64,000 nt of DNA from Bradyrhizobium sp. SZCCT0231 (GCF_018130245.1 NZ_JAFCKP010000019.1:36823-100822); one strand, 5' to 3'. Shown: positions 55,830 through 64,000, counted from the stretch's first letter. Notes: a model not told the origin generated them from the sequence alone. Made by a program: numbers and translations.

Positions 55830-56180
55830 ATGATCGCCGTGATCTTCGAGGTCTGGCCCAAGCCGGAACACCGCCAGACCTATTTCGACCTCGCAGCCGA
55901 TCTGAAGCCGCTGCTGCAAACCATCGACGGCTTCATCTCGGTCGAGCGTTTCGAGAGCCTGACCGAGAAGGGCAAGATCCTGTCGGTGTCGTTCTGGCGG
56001 GACGAGGCGGCCGTGCAGGCCTGGCGCAACACCATGGAGCACCGCCGCACCCAGGCCAGGGGCAGGGCGCAGATCTTCGCCGATTATCATCTGCGCATCG
56101 CCAGCGTCATCCGCGACTACGGCATGAACGATCGCGACGAGGCGCCGAAGGACAGCCGCGCCGTGCATGACGCGCACTAG
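55830..56180 (+). CDS. Antibiotic biosynthesis monooxygenase (ABM) domain protein
   Basis: 116 aa. MIAVIFEVWPKPEHRQTYFD and TIDGFISVERFESLTEKGKI, then SVSFWRDEAAVQAWRNTMEH, are the ABM pattern of dimeric alpha/beta-barrel proteins, including haem-degrading and quinol monooxygenases. No His typical of IsdG-type haem ligands is obvious. It forms an operon with the NIPSNAP gene and possibly the next enzyme (51 bp gap). Confidence 0.9.
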   Translation: MIAVIFEVWPKPEHRQTYFDLAADLKPLLQTIDGFISVERFESLTEKGKILSVSFWRDEAAVQAWRNTMEHRRTQARGRAQIFADYHLRIASVIRDYGMNDRDEAPKDSRAVHDAH

Positions 56181-56231
56181 CGGACTTGAAAACGCGCGCC
56201 TATCTCTGCGCGGCCAACAAGGGAGAGAAAC

Positions 56232-57041
56232 ATGCACGTGACGACCGCTGACAAGCGCGCGACGTTCAACAAGTTGCACGAGAGCGGCTGCTTCATCCTG
56301 CCCAATCCGGTCGACGTCGGCAGCGCGAAGGCCTTGCAACATCTCGGTTTCAAGGCGATTGCGTCATCGAGCGCTGGCTTCGCCTGGACCATCGGCAAGG
56401 CGGACAATCACGTCGGCGTCGAGGACGTCTGTCAGCATCTGGCAGCATTGAGCTCGGCCGTCGACATCCCCGTGAACGCCGATTTCGAGGGCGGCTTTGC
56501 GGTCGAGCCGGACATGGTCGCCGACAATGTCGAGCGCTGTGTGCGTACCGGCGTCGCGGGCCTGTCGATCGAGGATTCCACCGGCGACAAGGACAAGCCG
56601 CTCTACGACCGCGTGCTGGCGGTCGAGCGCATCAAGGCCTCCCGCAGGGCGATCGGCGACAGCGGCACGCTGCTGGTCGGGCGCTGTGAGGCCTATTTGT
56701 GGGGCGTGACTGATCTCAAGCTGGTCATCGACCGGCTCACGGCTTACGCGGATGCTGGTGCCGACTGCCTCTACGCGCCGGGCCTGAAGAGCCGCGAGGA
56801 CATCGCTGCGGCGGTGAAGGCTGTCGCACCGAAACCGTTCAACCTGCTGATCGGCGGCTCCGGCCTGTCGTTGCGAGAAGCCGAAGATCTCGGCGTGCGC
56901 CGCATCAGCGTCGGCGGCTCGCTCGCCCGCGCCGCCTGGGGCGGCTTCATGCGCGCGGCGAAGGAGATGGCGGAAAAGGGAACGTTCACCGAGCTTGGCG
57001 GCGGCTATCCCGGCGGCGAGCTCAACAAGATGTTCAGCTAA
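56232..57041 (+). CDS. Isocitrate lyase/PEP mutase family protein
   Basis: 269 aa TIM-barrel enzyme. CFILPNPVDVGSAKALQHLG, IASSSAGFAWTIGKAD, VNADFEGGFAVEPD (metal-binding Asp) and GLSIEDSTGDKDKPLYDR are typical. The catalytic Cys motif KKCGH of isocitrate and methylisocitrate lyases is absent, so it is not either of these; a PEP-mutase-like or oxaloacetate-hydrolase-like role is possible. Ends with GGGYPGGELNKMFS. A 12-bp stem follows the stop. Confidence 0.9.
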   Translation: MHVTTADKRATFNKLHESGCFILPNPVDVGSAKALQHLGFKAIASSSAGFAWTIGKADNHVGVEDVCQHLAALSSAVDIPVNADFEGGFAVEPDMVADNVERCVRTGVAGLSIEDSTGDKDKPLYDRVLAVERIKASRRAIGDSGTLLVGRCEAYLWGVTDLKLVIDRLTAYADAGADCLYAPGLKSREDIAAAVKAVAPKPFNLLIGGSGLSLREAEDLGVRRISVGGSLARAAWGGFMRAAKEMAEKGTFTELGGGYPGGELNKMFS

Positions 57042-57045
57042 GCGA

Positions 57046-57076
57046 AGAGCGGCGGGATGTTGAGTCCCGCCGCTCT
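57046..57076. terminator. Bidirectional terminator hairpin
   Basis: 12-bp perfect stem AGAGCGGCGGGA / TCCCGCCGCTCT with a 7-base loop, between the convergent PEP-mutase-family gene and the minus-strand hypothetical. T-runs are poor on both sides. Confidence 0.6.
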
Positions 57077-57088
57077 ACCTTGTGACTG

Positions 57089-57472
57089 TTACTTCGCGCC
57101 GTCGGACGGAGCCGGGGCCGGCTTGGTCGGCGCCGCACCCGTGGTCGTGCCCGGCTCGGTGTTGCTGCGCGGCGTTAGGTCACGCATGCCGGGAGGGGCG
57201 GCCGGATTGGCCGGCGCCGTCTGCTGAGCAGTTCGCGAAGCCGGCTCGTTGCTCGCCTGGTTGCCCGTGGTGGTGTTGTTCAGGCCGTAGAACACGGCGC
57301 CGAGCACCAGGGCGACGGCCACGGCAAACAGTGCGATCCTGCCGCTGGAGGCAGGGCCTTCGCCAAGCTCGGGATCGGCCTGAAGGTCGGCATCCCGGCG
57401 TGCCGCGCGAAGATACTCATCGTCGGCGAGGTTCGGGCGATACGGATCGTTGGGAAAACGGTCGTCAGCCAT
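57089..57472 (-). CDS. Single-span membrane protein of unknown function
   Basis: 127 aa from the ATG at 57472 (MADDRFPNDPYRPNLADDEY); a longer reading adds 11 codons. Acidic N-terminus with RAARRDADLQADPEL, one membrane helix (RIALFAVAVALVLGAVFYGL, about 45-64), then a Pro/Thr/Ala-rich periplasmic tail. Many alphaproteobacteria have a similar small protein; function unknown. Divergent from the TRIC gene. Confidence 0.75.
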   Translation of the reverse strand: MADDRFPNDPYRPNLADDEYLRAARRDADLQADPELGEGPASSGRIALFAVAVALVLGAVFYGLNNTTTGNQASNEPASRTAQQTAPANPAAPPGMRDLTPRSNTEPGTTTGAAPTKPAPAPSDGAK

Positions 57473-57636
57473 CGATTGGTCTCCTCGGTTATGACGCCGG
57501 GACAACCCTCAGGTGCGAGATTCCGTTCCACCCCCTTTGTGCTTTCGTCGCATGTTGCCTTGGCCCCGGGAATCGGGAACCTGTTCCGCCGGGAGCGCCG
57601 CGCGTGAGTTCCATTGCGCGAGGAGGGAACAGGGGG

Positions 57637-58281
57637 ATGTGGAGCCTGCCACCGACCGATAGCGTGCTGCACTTCCTGTCGCTGATCGCGCTGGCTGCGC
57701 AGGGGATGACGGCCGCGCTCGCTGCCGGACGCCGCAGCATGGACTGGTTAGGGGTCGGCTTCCTCGGCTGCATCACCGCGCTCGGCGGCGGCACGCTGCG
57801 CGATCTCTTCCTCGGACATTATCCGCTGGCCTGGGTCGCCAACCCCATCTATCTCGCGCTCGCCGGCGGCGCCGCCTTCGTCACCATCCTGATCGCGCGT
57901 CTTGTGCACCGGCTGAAGGTCGCCTTCATCGTGCTCGATGCCATCGGTCTCGTCGTCTTCACCATGGCCGGCTGCGACGTTGCCTGGCAGATGGATGCGA
58001 CGCTGCCCATCGTGATCGTCTCCGGCATGGTGACGGGCTGTGCCGGCGGCGTGCTCCGCGACGTGCTCTGCAACGACGTGCCGCTGCTGTTCCGCTCCGA
58101 GCTCTACGCCAGCGTCTCGGTGGTGACCGGCCTGTTCTACGCCACCGCCTTCGGCCTGAAGCTCAACGCGGAGCTCTGGACTATCCTGACCTTCGTGCTC
58201 GGCATCAGCTTCCGCCTGCTCGCGGTGCGCTACAAATGGGAGATGCCGAAATTTGTCTTCGCGGGGGATGAAGAGAGGTGA
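57637..58281 (+). CDS. TRIC (UPF0126) family cation channel protein
   Basis: 214 aa, seven predicted helices. Two internal repeats carry the family mark GGGTLRDLFLGHYPLAWV and GGVLRDVLCNDVPLLFRSEL. Prokaryotic TRIC proteins form homotrimeric potassium-permeable channels. AGGAGGGAACAGGGGG precedes the ATG; a much longer frame starting at 57082 is an artefact of the opposite strand. Confidence 0.93.
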   Translation: MWSLPPTDSVLHFLSLIALAAQGMTAALAAGRRSMDWLGVGFLGCITALGGGTLRDLFLGHYPLAWVANPIYLALAGGAAFVTILIARLVHRLKVAFIVLDAIGLVVFTMAGCDVAWQMDATLPIVIVSGMVTGCAGGVLRDVLCNDVPLLFRSELYASVSVVTGLFYATAFGLKLNAELWTILTFVLGISFRLLAVRYKWEMPKFVFAGDEER

Positions 58282-58292
58282 GCGCTGTCGCG

Positions 58293-58358
58293 CGCGAATG
58301 GCGAATAGCGAATAGTTCTGGGCCATTCGCCACTCACTATTCCCCATTCGCCTCTCGC
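58293..58358. repeat. GAATAGC-ladder palindrome, copy 4
   Basis: CGCGAATGGCGAATAGCGAATAG at the left (shown here only by its units GAATGGC and GAATAGC) and CCATTCGCCACTCACTATTC plus CCATTCGCC at the right. It lies between the convergent TRIC and cytochrome genes and encodes the last residues and the TAG stop codon of the cytochrome. Confidence 0.8.
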
Positions 58359-59584
58359 TTCCTTGCCTTCGCCACCTGCGATGGCGCCACCAGTGGCGCG
58401 GCGTTGCCCCAGGAATTGCGGATGTAGTTCGTCACCGCCGCGATCTCGCCGTCGGACAATTGCTTGGCATAGCCCGGCATCTCGCCGGTGTTGGGTGCAC
58501 GCGGCGTCGTCACGGTATGGGCGCCGTCGAGGATGATGCGCAAGGTCGAGGATGGATTGATCGATTGCAGCAGCGCATTGCCCGGCAGCGGCGGGTAGAT
58601 GCGCGGCGCGCCCGTGCCGTCGGCCTCGTGGCAGGCGATGCAGAGTTTTGCATAGACGGCCTGGCCGGCCTTCATCTCGGCATCGTCGGGCGGCGTCACG
58701 ATCGTCTCGCGCCGTGCCGGCGGCAGGCTCTTCAGATACAGCGCGATCGCGCGCACATCGGTATCGCTCATCTTCGCCGTGGATTTGACGATCACCTCGG
58801 CCATCGGACCGTCAGCATGACTCCTCGCGTTGCGTCCGCTTTGCAGATACTCTGCGATGTCCTCTTCGCTCCAGGATTTCAGCCCGGTGCGCGTGGCGCC
58901 ATCGAGCCTTGGCGCGTACCAGCCGTCGACCTCGTTGCCCGAGAGTGCCTGCGCCTGCTTGTCGGCGCCAAAATAGTTCTTCGGTGTATGGCAGGCGCCG
59001 CAATGGCCGAGCCCGGTGACGAGATAGCCGCCTCTGTTCCAGGCCGCGCTCTTGCTCTGGTCCGGCTCGAACAGGCCGGGCTTGAAGTACATGGCGTTCC
59101 AGATCCGCATCAGGCCGCGATAGCCGAACGGCCAGCGCAGCTCCGGCGGCTTGTTGCGGCTGGTGACGGGCGCAAGCGTGCCGAGATAGGCCCGGATCGC
59201 CAGCGTGTCGTCCTTCGTCATCTTCGTGAAGTAGGGGTAGGGGAAGGCCGGGTAGTAGTTCGAGCCATCGGGCGCGATCCCGTAGCGCAGGGCGCGGGTG
59301 AAATCGGCATCCGCCCAGGCGCCGATCCCGGTGTCGCGGTCGGGCGTCAGGTTCGGCGTATAGATCGCGCCGAAAGGCGTGGCGATCCGCTTTCCGCCCG
59401 CGAAGGGCCTCTCCGGATCGGCGGTGTGGCAGCCCGCGCAGCCGCCGGCCTCGACCAGCGCCTTGCCATAGGCGATCAACTCCGGCGACGGTTCGGCGGC
59501 CCGGGCCGCGCTTGTGACCACACTTGCAACCGCGCTGCACAACGCCAAACCCGCAAGGGCCAAGCCAGCCAGAATCGTTCGCAT
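58337..59584 (-). CDS. Triheme cytochrome c, alcohol/aldehyde dehydrogenase subunit type
   Basis: 415 aa with a signal peptide (cleavage after ARA near 29). Three CxxCH haem sites: CAGCH 49-53, CGACH 195-199, CIACH 315-319, each in a separate c-type domain; Met ligands follow in the usual places (for example FTKM near 119-122). The organisation matches the cytochrome subunit of membrane-bound PQQ or flavin dehydrogenases (AdhB-like), but no dehydrogenase subunit is adjacent. The last residues RKREANGE derive from a palindromic repeat. Confidence 0.92.
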   Translation of the reverse strand: MRTILAGLALAGLALCSAVASVVTSAARAAEPSPELIAYGKALVEAGGCAGCHTADPERPFAGGKRIATPFGAIYTPNLTPDRDTGIGAWADADFTRALRYGIAPDGSNYYPAFPYPYFTKMTKDDTLAIRAYLGTLAPVTSRNKPPELRWPFGYRGLMRIWNAMYFKPGLFEPDQSKSAAWNRGGYLVTGLGHCGACHTPKNYFGADKQAQALSGNEVDGWYAPRLDGATRTGLKSWSEEDIAEYLQSGRNARSHADGPMAEVIVKSTAKMSDTDVRAIALYLKSLPPARRETIVTPPDDAEMKAGQAVYAKLCIACHEADGTGAPRIYPPLPGNALLQSINPSSTLRIILDGAHTVTTPRAPNTGEMPGYAKQLSDGEIAAVTNYIRNSWGNAAPLVAPSQVAKARKREANGE

Positions 59585-59865
59585 CGAAAGCCTCTCCTGC
59601 GACCAGTCGACCTCTCCCGCGTGAAAGGAGCGTCAATTCATTTCGCGACAGCGGGGGTATGGTGACACAAATTGAAAATGCCCGACGCCTTTGCAGCCAC
59701 GAAATTGCGATTTTTACCCGGCGCTCCCTTTGGTCCAGATTTGTGATGCGTCGCGTTAAATATCCGACATAGAGTGGCGGAGGTGGTCGGCGCGCCCTAG
59801 CTAAAAACGACGGGCAGGCAACGGCTTAGGCAGCCAAACGCTCAAAAGGGCGGATGAGGACAAGA
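59585..59865. promoter_or_regulatory. Divergent promoter region between cytochrome and IOR genes
   Basis: 281 bp of lower G+C content around 59670-59770 (TTAAATATCC, AAATTGCGATTTTTAC). It must hold both promoters, but I could not fix a convincing -35/-10 pair for either. Confidence 0.35.
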
Positions 59866-62800
59866 ATGGGCATCAACCAGGGTCCGATCAGTCTCGATCA
59901 GAAATACACGCAAGCTACCGGACATGTCTTCACCACGGGCATCCAGGCGCTGGTCCGCCTGCCGATGGCCCAGATCCGGCGCGACCGCGCCAACGGCCTC
60001 AACACCGCAGGCTTCATCTCCGGCTATCGCGGCTCGCCGCTGGGCGGCTATGACCAGCAACTCTTCGCCGCCCGCAAGCATCTCGAACAGTACAACATCA
60101 AGTTCCAGCCCGGCGTGAACGAGGACCTCGCCGCAACCGCCGTCTGGGGTTCGCAGCAGCTCAACCTTTCGCCGGGCGCCAAGTATGACGGCGTGGTTGG
60201 CATCTGGTACGGCAAGGGGCCTGGCGTCGACCGCTGCGGCGACGTGTTCCGCCACGGCAATGCCGCCGGCTCGGCCAAGCACGGCGGCGTGCTGTGCCTT
60301 GCCGGCGACGATCACGGCGCCAAATCCTCCACCGTCCCGCATCAGTCCGACCACGCCTTCATCTCGGCGCTGATGCCGTATCTCTATCCCTCCAGCATCC
60401 ACGAGATGATCGAGATGGGCCTGCTCGGCATCGCGATGTCGCGCTATTCGGGCTGCTGGGTCGGCATGAAGGTGATCACGGAGACGGTGGAGACCACCGC
60501 CGAGATCGACCTCACCGACGAGATGAAGCCCTTCATCATTCCCACCGATTTCGAGTTGCCGCCCGGCGGCCTCAATCTGCGCTGGCCCGACGACCGTTTC
60601 GAGCAGGACCGCCGCCTGCAGGACTACAAGGGCTTTGCCGCGATCGCCTTTGCCCGCGCCAACAAGGTCAACCGCATCACCATGGATTCGCCGAACGCGC
60701 GCTTCGGCATCATGGCGTCGGGCAAGAGCTATGAGGACGTCCGCCAGGCGCTGCGCGAGCTGGGGATCACCGAGGAGGTCGCCGCCAAGATCGGCCTTCG
60801 CCTCTACAAGATCGGCATGCCCTGGCCGCTGGAGCCGGAAGGCGTGCGTCAGTTCGCGGTCGGCCTCGAAGAAATTTTCATCGTCGAGGAACGCCGCGAG
60901 ATCGTCGAGAACCAGGTCAAGCAGGAGCTGTTCAACTGGCGCGACGACGTCCGCCCGCGCATCGTCGGCAAGATGGACGAGCACGACAAGCGCTTCCTGA
61001 CCTTCGCCGCCGAGCTCAGCGTGGCCTCGCTGGCGACCTCGCTTACCGAGCGACTTCTTAGACTTAATCTCAATCCCGAAATTGCGGAGATGCTCCGCGT
61101 CAAGGCCGACTGGTTCAACGGCCGCCAGGCCACGCAGATGCAGGCGGTCGCGCCCGTCTCCCGAACCCCGTATTTCTGCTCCGGCTGTCCCCACAACACG
61201 TCGACCAAGGTCCCCGAGGGAAGTCGCGCGCTCGCCGGCATCGGCTGCCATTTCATGGCGCTGTGGATGGACCGTTCGACCGAGACCTTCACCCATATGG
61301 GCGGCGAGGGCGTGCCCTGGGTCGGCATCGCGCCCTTCACCAACGAGAACCACATCTTCGCCAATCTCGGCGACGGCACTTATTTCCACTCCGGCATCCT
61401 GGCGATCCGCCAGGCGATCGCCTCCAAGGCCAACATTACCTACAAGATCCTCTACAACGACGCCGTCGCCATGACCGGCGGCCAGCGTCATGACGGCGAT
61501 CTCTCGCCGCAGAAGATCATGGCCCAGCTTCATGCCGAGGGCATCAGCGAGATCTATCTCGTCTCGGAAAACCCGGACGCCTACCCGGCCGATACCATCG
61601 CGCCCGGCGTGAAGAAGTATCACCGCGACGAGCTCGACAACGTCATGAAGATGTGCCGCGAATACAAGGGCACGTCGGCGATCGTGTTCGTGCAGACCTG
61701 TGCCGCCGAGAAGCGCCGTCGCCGCAAGCGCGGTCTGATGGAGGATCCCGCGCGCCGCGTCATGATCAACCCCGCCGTCTGCGAAGGTTGCGGCGATTGC
61801 TCGGTGCAGTCGAACTGCATCTCGGTCGAACCGCTGGAGACCGAGTTCGGCCGCAAGCGCGCCATCAACCAGTCGTCCTGCAACAAGGATTATTCCTGCC
61901 TGAAAGGATTTTGTCCGTCCTTCGTCACCATCGACGGCGGCGCGCCGCGCCACCGCGCACCTAGCGAGTTCGCTGAGATCGGCGAGCTGCCTGAGCCGGC
62001 CTCGCGCCCGACACTCGACAAGCCCTACAACATCGCGGTCGGCGGCGTCGGCGGCACCGGCGTGCTCACCATCGGCGCGCTGCTCGGCATGGCCGCTCAT
62101 ATCGAGGGCAAGGCCTCGATGATTTTGGATATGTCGGGCCTGGCGCAAAAGGGCGGGGCGGTGCTCAGCCATGTCCGCCTGTCGGATCATCCGGCGGAAG
62201 TGACCTGTTCGCGCATCGTCACCGGCACGGCCGATCTCGTGCTCGCCGCGGACGAGGTGGTCGCGGTCGCCAAGGACACCATCTCGCTCTGCGACTCCAG
62301 CCGCACCCGCGGCATCATCAACAGCCACGTCATTCCTACCGCGGATTTCATCCTCAACCGCGACTTCAACTTCCAGACCCGCAAGCTGAATGCGGTGCTG
62401 GAGACGGCGCTGCACAAGGACTCCGTGTTCTTCGACTTCACCAAGCCGGCCGAGCAGCTGCTCGGCGATGCCATCGCCACCAATATGATGATGATGGGCT
62501 ATGCCTATCAGAAGGGTCTCTTGCCGCTATCCGCGGAAGCGATCGAGCAGGCGATCGAGGTCAACGGCGTCTCGATCAAGATGAACAAGGAAGCCTTCCG
62601 CCTCGGCCGTCTCGCAGTCGCCGACCCCAAGCGTCTCGCCGACATGCTGAAGGGAACGGACGAGGTGGTCGCGCCGAAGACCCTGGATGCGATGACACTG
62701 GACGAGGTCATCGAGCATCGCGCCAAGCACCTGACCGCCTATCAGAGCAGCCGTCTCGCCAAGCGCTATCGCAAGCTGGTCGACCAGGTCCGTGATGCCG

Positions 62801-63357
62801 CCAAGCAGGGCGGCTATGGCGATGCGCTGCCGCGCGCGGTCGCGGTGAACTACGCCAAGCTCCTGGCCTACAAGGACGAATACGAGGTCGCGCGTCTTTA
62901 CACGGACGGTGCGTTCGAGCAGCAGCTCCGCGACCAGTTCGAGGGCGACTTCAAGTTCAACTTCAATCTCGCGCCGCCGATCCTCAGCAATGGCGTCGAC
63001 GCGCTCGGCCGCCCAAAGAAGCGCGCCTTCGGCCCCTGGATGCTGAACGTCTTCCGCGTCCTGGCAAAATTCAAGTTCCTGCGCGGCACGCCCTTCGACA
63101 TTTTCGGCCGCAGCGCCGACCGCAAGCTCGAGCGCGACCTGATCGCCGGCTATGAAAAGGACGTCGCCACCGTGCTCGGCCTGTTGTCCCCGGTCACGAT
63201 CGACACCGCGGTCGAACTGCTCGCGCTGCCCGACCGCATCCGCGGCTACGGCCCGGTGAAGGAGAAGGCGGTGAACGACGCAAAAGCCCGCTACGCCCAG
63301 CTCGCCGCCGACCTCGCCAATCCGCCGCCCGCGCCGCGGCAGATCGCGGCCGAGTAG
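59866..63357 (+). CDS. Indolepyruvate ferredoxin oxidoreductase, fused alpha-beta type
   Basis: 1163 aa. It oxidises indolepyruvate (or other aryl-pyruvates) to the aryl-acetyl-CoA with ferredoxin. In order: pyrimidine-binding region with FISGYRGSPLGGYD near 44-57, thiamine diphosphate domain with GGEGVPWVGIAPF and LGDGTYFHSG near 500-510, a Cys-rich iron-sulfur segment CEGCGDCSVQSNC near 638-650 plus CNKDYSCLKGFC, then the gamma domain with GGVGGTGVLTIGALLG near 726, and a long C-terminal region. The ATG at 59866 follows GAGGA by 5 nt; 59854 is an alternative four codons earlier. It is divergent from the cytochrome c. Confidence 0.92.
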   Translation: MGINQGPISLDQKYTQATGHVFTTGIQALVRLPMAQIRRDRANGLNTAGFISGYRGSPLGGYDQQLFAARKHLEQYNIKFQPGVNEDLAATAVWGSQQLNLSPGAKYDGVVGIWYGKGPGVDRCGDVFRHGNAAGSAKHGGVLCLAGDDHGAKSSTVPHQSDHAFISALMPYLYPSSIHEMIEMGLLGIAMSRYSGCWVGMKVITETVETTAEIDLTDEMKPFIIPTDFELPPGGLNLRWPDDRFEQDRRLQDYKGFAAIAFARANKVNRITMDSPNARFGIMASGKSYEDVRQALRELGITEEVAAKIGLRLYKIGMPWPLEPEGVRQFAVGLEEIFIVEERREIVENQVKQELFNWRDDVRPRIVGKMDEHDKRFLTFAAELSVASLATSLTERLLRLNLNPEIAEMLRVKADWFNGRQATQMQAVAPVSRTPYFCSGCPHNTSTKVPEGSRALAGIGCHFMALWMDRSTETFTHMGGEGVPWVGIAPFTNENHIFANLGDGTYFHSGILAIRQAIASKANITYKILYNDAVAMTGGQRHDGDLSPQKIMAQLHAEGISEIYLVSENPDAYPADTIAPGVKKYHRDELDNVMKMCREYKGTSAIVFVQTCAAEKRRRRKRGLMEDPARRVMINPAVCEGCGDCSVQSNCISVEPLETEFGRKRAINQSSCNKDYSCLKGFCPSFVTIDGGAPRHRAPSEFAEIGELPEPASRPTLDKPYNIAVGGVGGTGVLTIGALLGMAAHIEGKASMILDMSGLAQKGGAVLSHVRLSDHPAEVTCSRIVTGTADLVLAADEVVAVAKDTISLCDSSRTRGIINSHVIPTADFILNRDFNFQTRKLNAVLETALHKDSVFFDFTKPAEQLLGDAIATNMMMMGYAYQKGLLPLSAEAIEQAIEVNGVSIKMNKEAFRLGRLAVADPKRLADMLKGTDEVVAPKTLDAMTLDEVIEHRAKHLTAYQSSRLAKRYRKLVDQVRDAAKQGGYGDALPRAVAVNYAKLLAYKDEYEVARLYTDGAFEQQLRDQFEGDFKFNFNLAPPILSNGVDALGRPKKRAFGPWMLNVFRVLAKFKFLRGTPFDIFGRSADRKLERDLIAGYEKDVATVLGLLSPVTIDTAVELLALPDRIRGYGPVKEKAVNDAKARYAQLAADLANPPPAPRQIAAE

Positions 63358-63366
63358 GGCGGTCCT

Positions 63367-63457
63367 GTAGGGTGGGCAAAGGCGCACTTGCGCCGTGCCC
63401 ACGACCTGGCCATGATTACGCAAAAGACGTAGGCACGCTTCGCTTTGCCCACCCTAC
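63367..63457. repeat. GTAGGGTGGGCAAAG palindrome, copy 5
   Basis: GTAGGGTGGGCAAAGGCGCA to GCTTTGCCCACCCTAC with GTGCCCACG/CGTAGGCAC inside. It starts 10 nt after the IOR stop codon. Confidence 0.82.
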
Positions 63458-64000
63458 GACACCGTCCGTTGCGTTGCCCGTCGGGCAAGACACACAATAG
63501 ACCGGTCAATCCGCCTGCGCAAAAATATGCCGCTTTACCGAAATTCGGAATTGTCGTATTGATCTGCCACCTCATCCCCCTCAGAGGGGCGTATCGCGAT
63601 CGTCACGAAACGCGGGGTGAGCGGCGGTGGACGCGGGCTGCGTCGCACGAGGGATTGTCTCGGGCGCACGACAGGCGCGGTCTCGCGTACGGCAAAATCG
63701 TGTGGTCCTGACGCCCGGGGTCTGTGCGTCAAGTCTTGCGATCGCTTGCAAGGCGACGGGGGCAATAGTGCATCGCTCCCCGGGGAGAGCGCGACATAAG
63801 CCGTAAAACCACTGCGCAGGGAAGGCCGGATGTTTGGCCGCACCTGTATGCCGCTGTGCATCTGTTCTTCGCGCAATTCGCGCACAGCGGACCGTGGGTG
63901 CCCAGCCGGCACCCGGTCTTCCCCATAGGCGTTAAGGTAGCGCAGGCATGGATTGATACCGACGTTTTCGGGGAGGCTCGCGCAGGTGCCGCCCAAGCGC
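63458..64000. other. Non-coding end of window, probable dispersed repeat
   Basis: No convincing gene. A minus-strand frame (63535-63996) reads through with phrases such as SLRSGFTAYVALSP and RASGPHDFAVRE that I recall as spurious small proteins recurring in Bradyrhizobium-like genomes, pointing to a multicopy non-coding element rather than a protein. This is recollection, not a search result. Confidence 0.4.

Noticed and set aside
57082-57636. N-terminal extension of the TRIC gene
   Set aside because: It runs through the opposite-strand membrane protein gene, is Arg/Pro/Cys-rich, and an ATG with a strong ribosome-binding site occurs at 57637.
59842-62415. 857-codon minus-strand frame opposite the indolepyruvate oxidoreductase
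   Set aside because: Antisense shadow; amino acid make-up is typical of reversed high-G+C codons.

Overview
The window is chromosomal DNA of an alphaproteobacterium of the order Rhizobiales, most probably a Bradyrhizobium. The base composition is high in G+C. The tuf gene sits between fusA and rpsJ, and rpsD is absent between rpsK and rpoA. Other order-typical genes are ATP12, a fused indolepyruvate ferredoxin oxidoreductase and GCG_CRPN-type small secreted proteins. Several families of intergenic palindromes resemble those I recall from this group. The genus assignment is inference; no search was possible.

Bases 1-32600 are a transcription and translation superlocus, nearly all on the plus strand. 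It opens with the 3' part of rpoB, then rpoC and a strong terminator. Next come two genes foreign to the ribosomal theme: an FAD-oxidoreductase/SAM-methyltransferase fusion and an ABC exporter with acidic tails. A 900-bp gap follows, holding the probable promoter and long leader of the str operon. The order is then rpsL-rpsG-fusA-tuf, the S10 block (rpsJ-rplCDWB-rpsS-rplV-rpsC-rplP-rpmC-rpsQ), the spc block (rplNXE-rpsNH-rplFR-rpsE-rpmD-rplO-secY) and the alpha block (rpsM-rpsK-rpoA-rplQ), ending in an intrinsic terminator. The main oddity is a second, divergent secY-like gene translationally coupled between secY and adk. It lacks the plug segment and the key cytosolic-loop arginine. The adk product itself carries a roughly 95-residue histone H1-like Lys/Ala tail.

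Bases 32600-48700 hold ordinary accessory and housekeeping genes: an SDR with a hairpin over its ribosome-binding site, a DUF1330 protein, an MDR oxidoreductase divergent from an HxlR regulator, and a porin. They are followed by an HtrA-like protease coupled to rarA, a HigBA-type toxin-antitoxin pair, an RluC-type pseudouridine synthase and an ATP12 chaperone. An orphan FliK-like/FlhB-C-terminal-like pair, a class D beta-lactamase, a DUF4260 protein and a PccB-type carboxyltransferase complete this stretch.

Bases 48700-64000 are more mosaic. A complete IS701-type element is inserted in a CTAG site exactly at the stop codon of a secreted hypothetical protein. After it come small secreted proteins, a GST, several small dimeric alpha/beta-barrel proteins (EthD-like, NIPSNAP, ABM), an alpha/beta hydrolase, an ArsR-type regulator and a PEP-mutase/isocitrate-lyase family enzyme. 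A TRIC channel, a triheme cytochrome c and the 1163-residue indolepyruvate ferredoxin oxidoreductase follow. The last 640 bases contain only repeats.

Two palindrome families recur: GAATAGC ladders (4 copies, 3 inside the ribosomal superlocus) and GTAGGGTGGG...CCCTAC elements (5 copies). Copies of these families supply the stop codons of three genes. I saw no tRNA, rRNA, CRISPR array or prophage.
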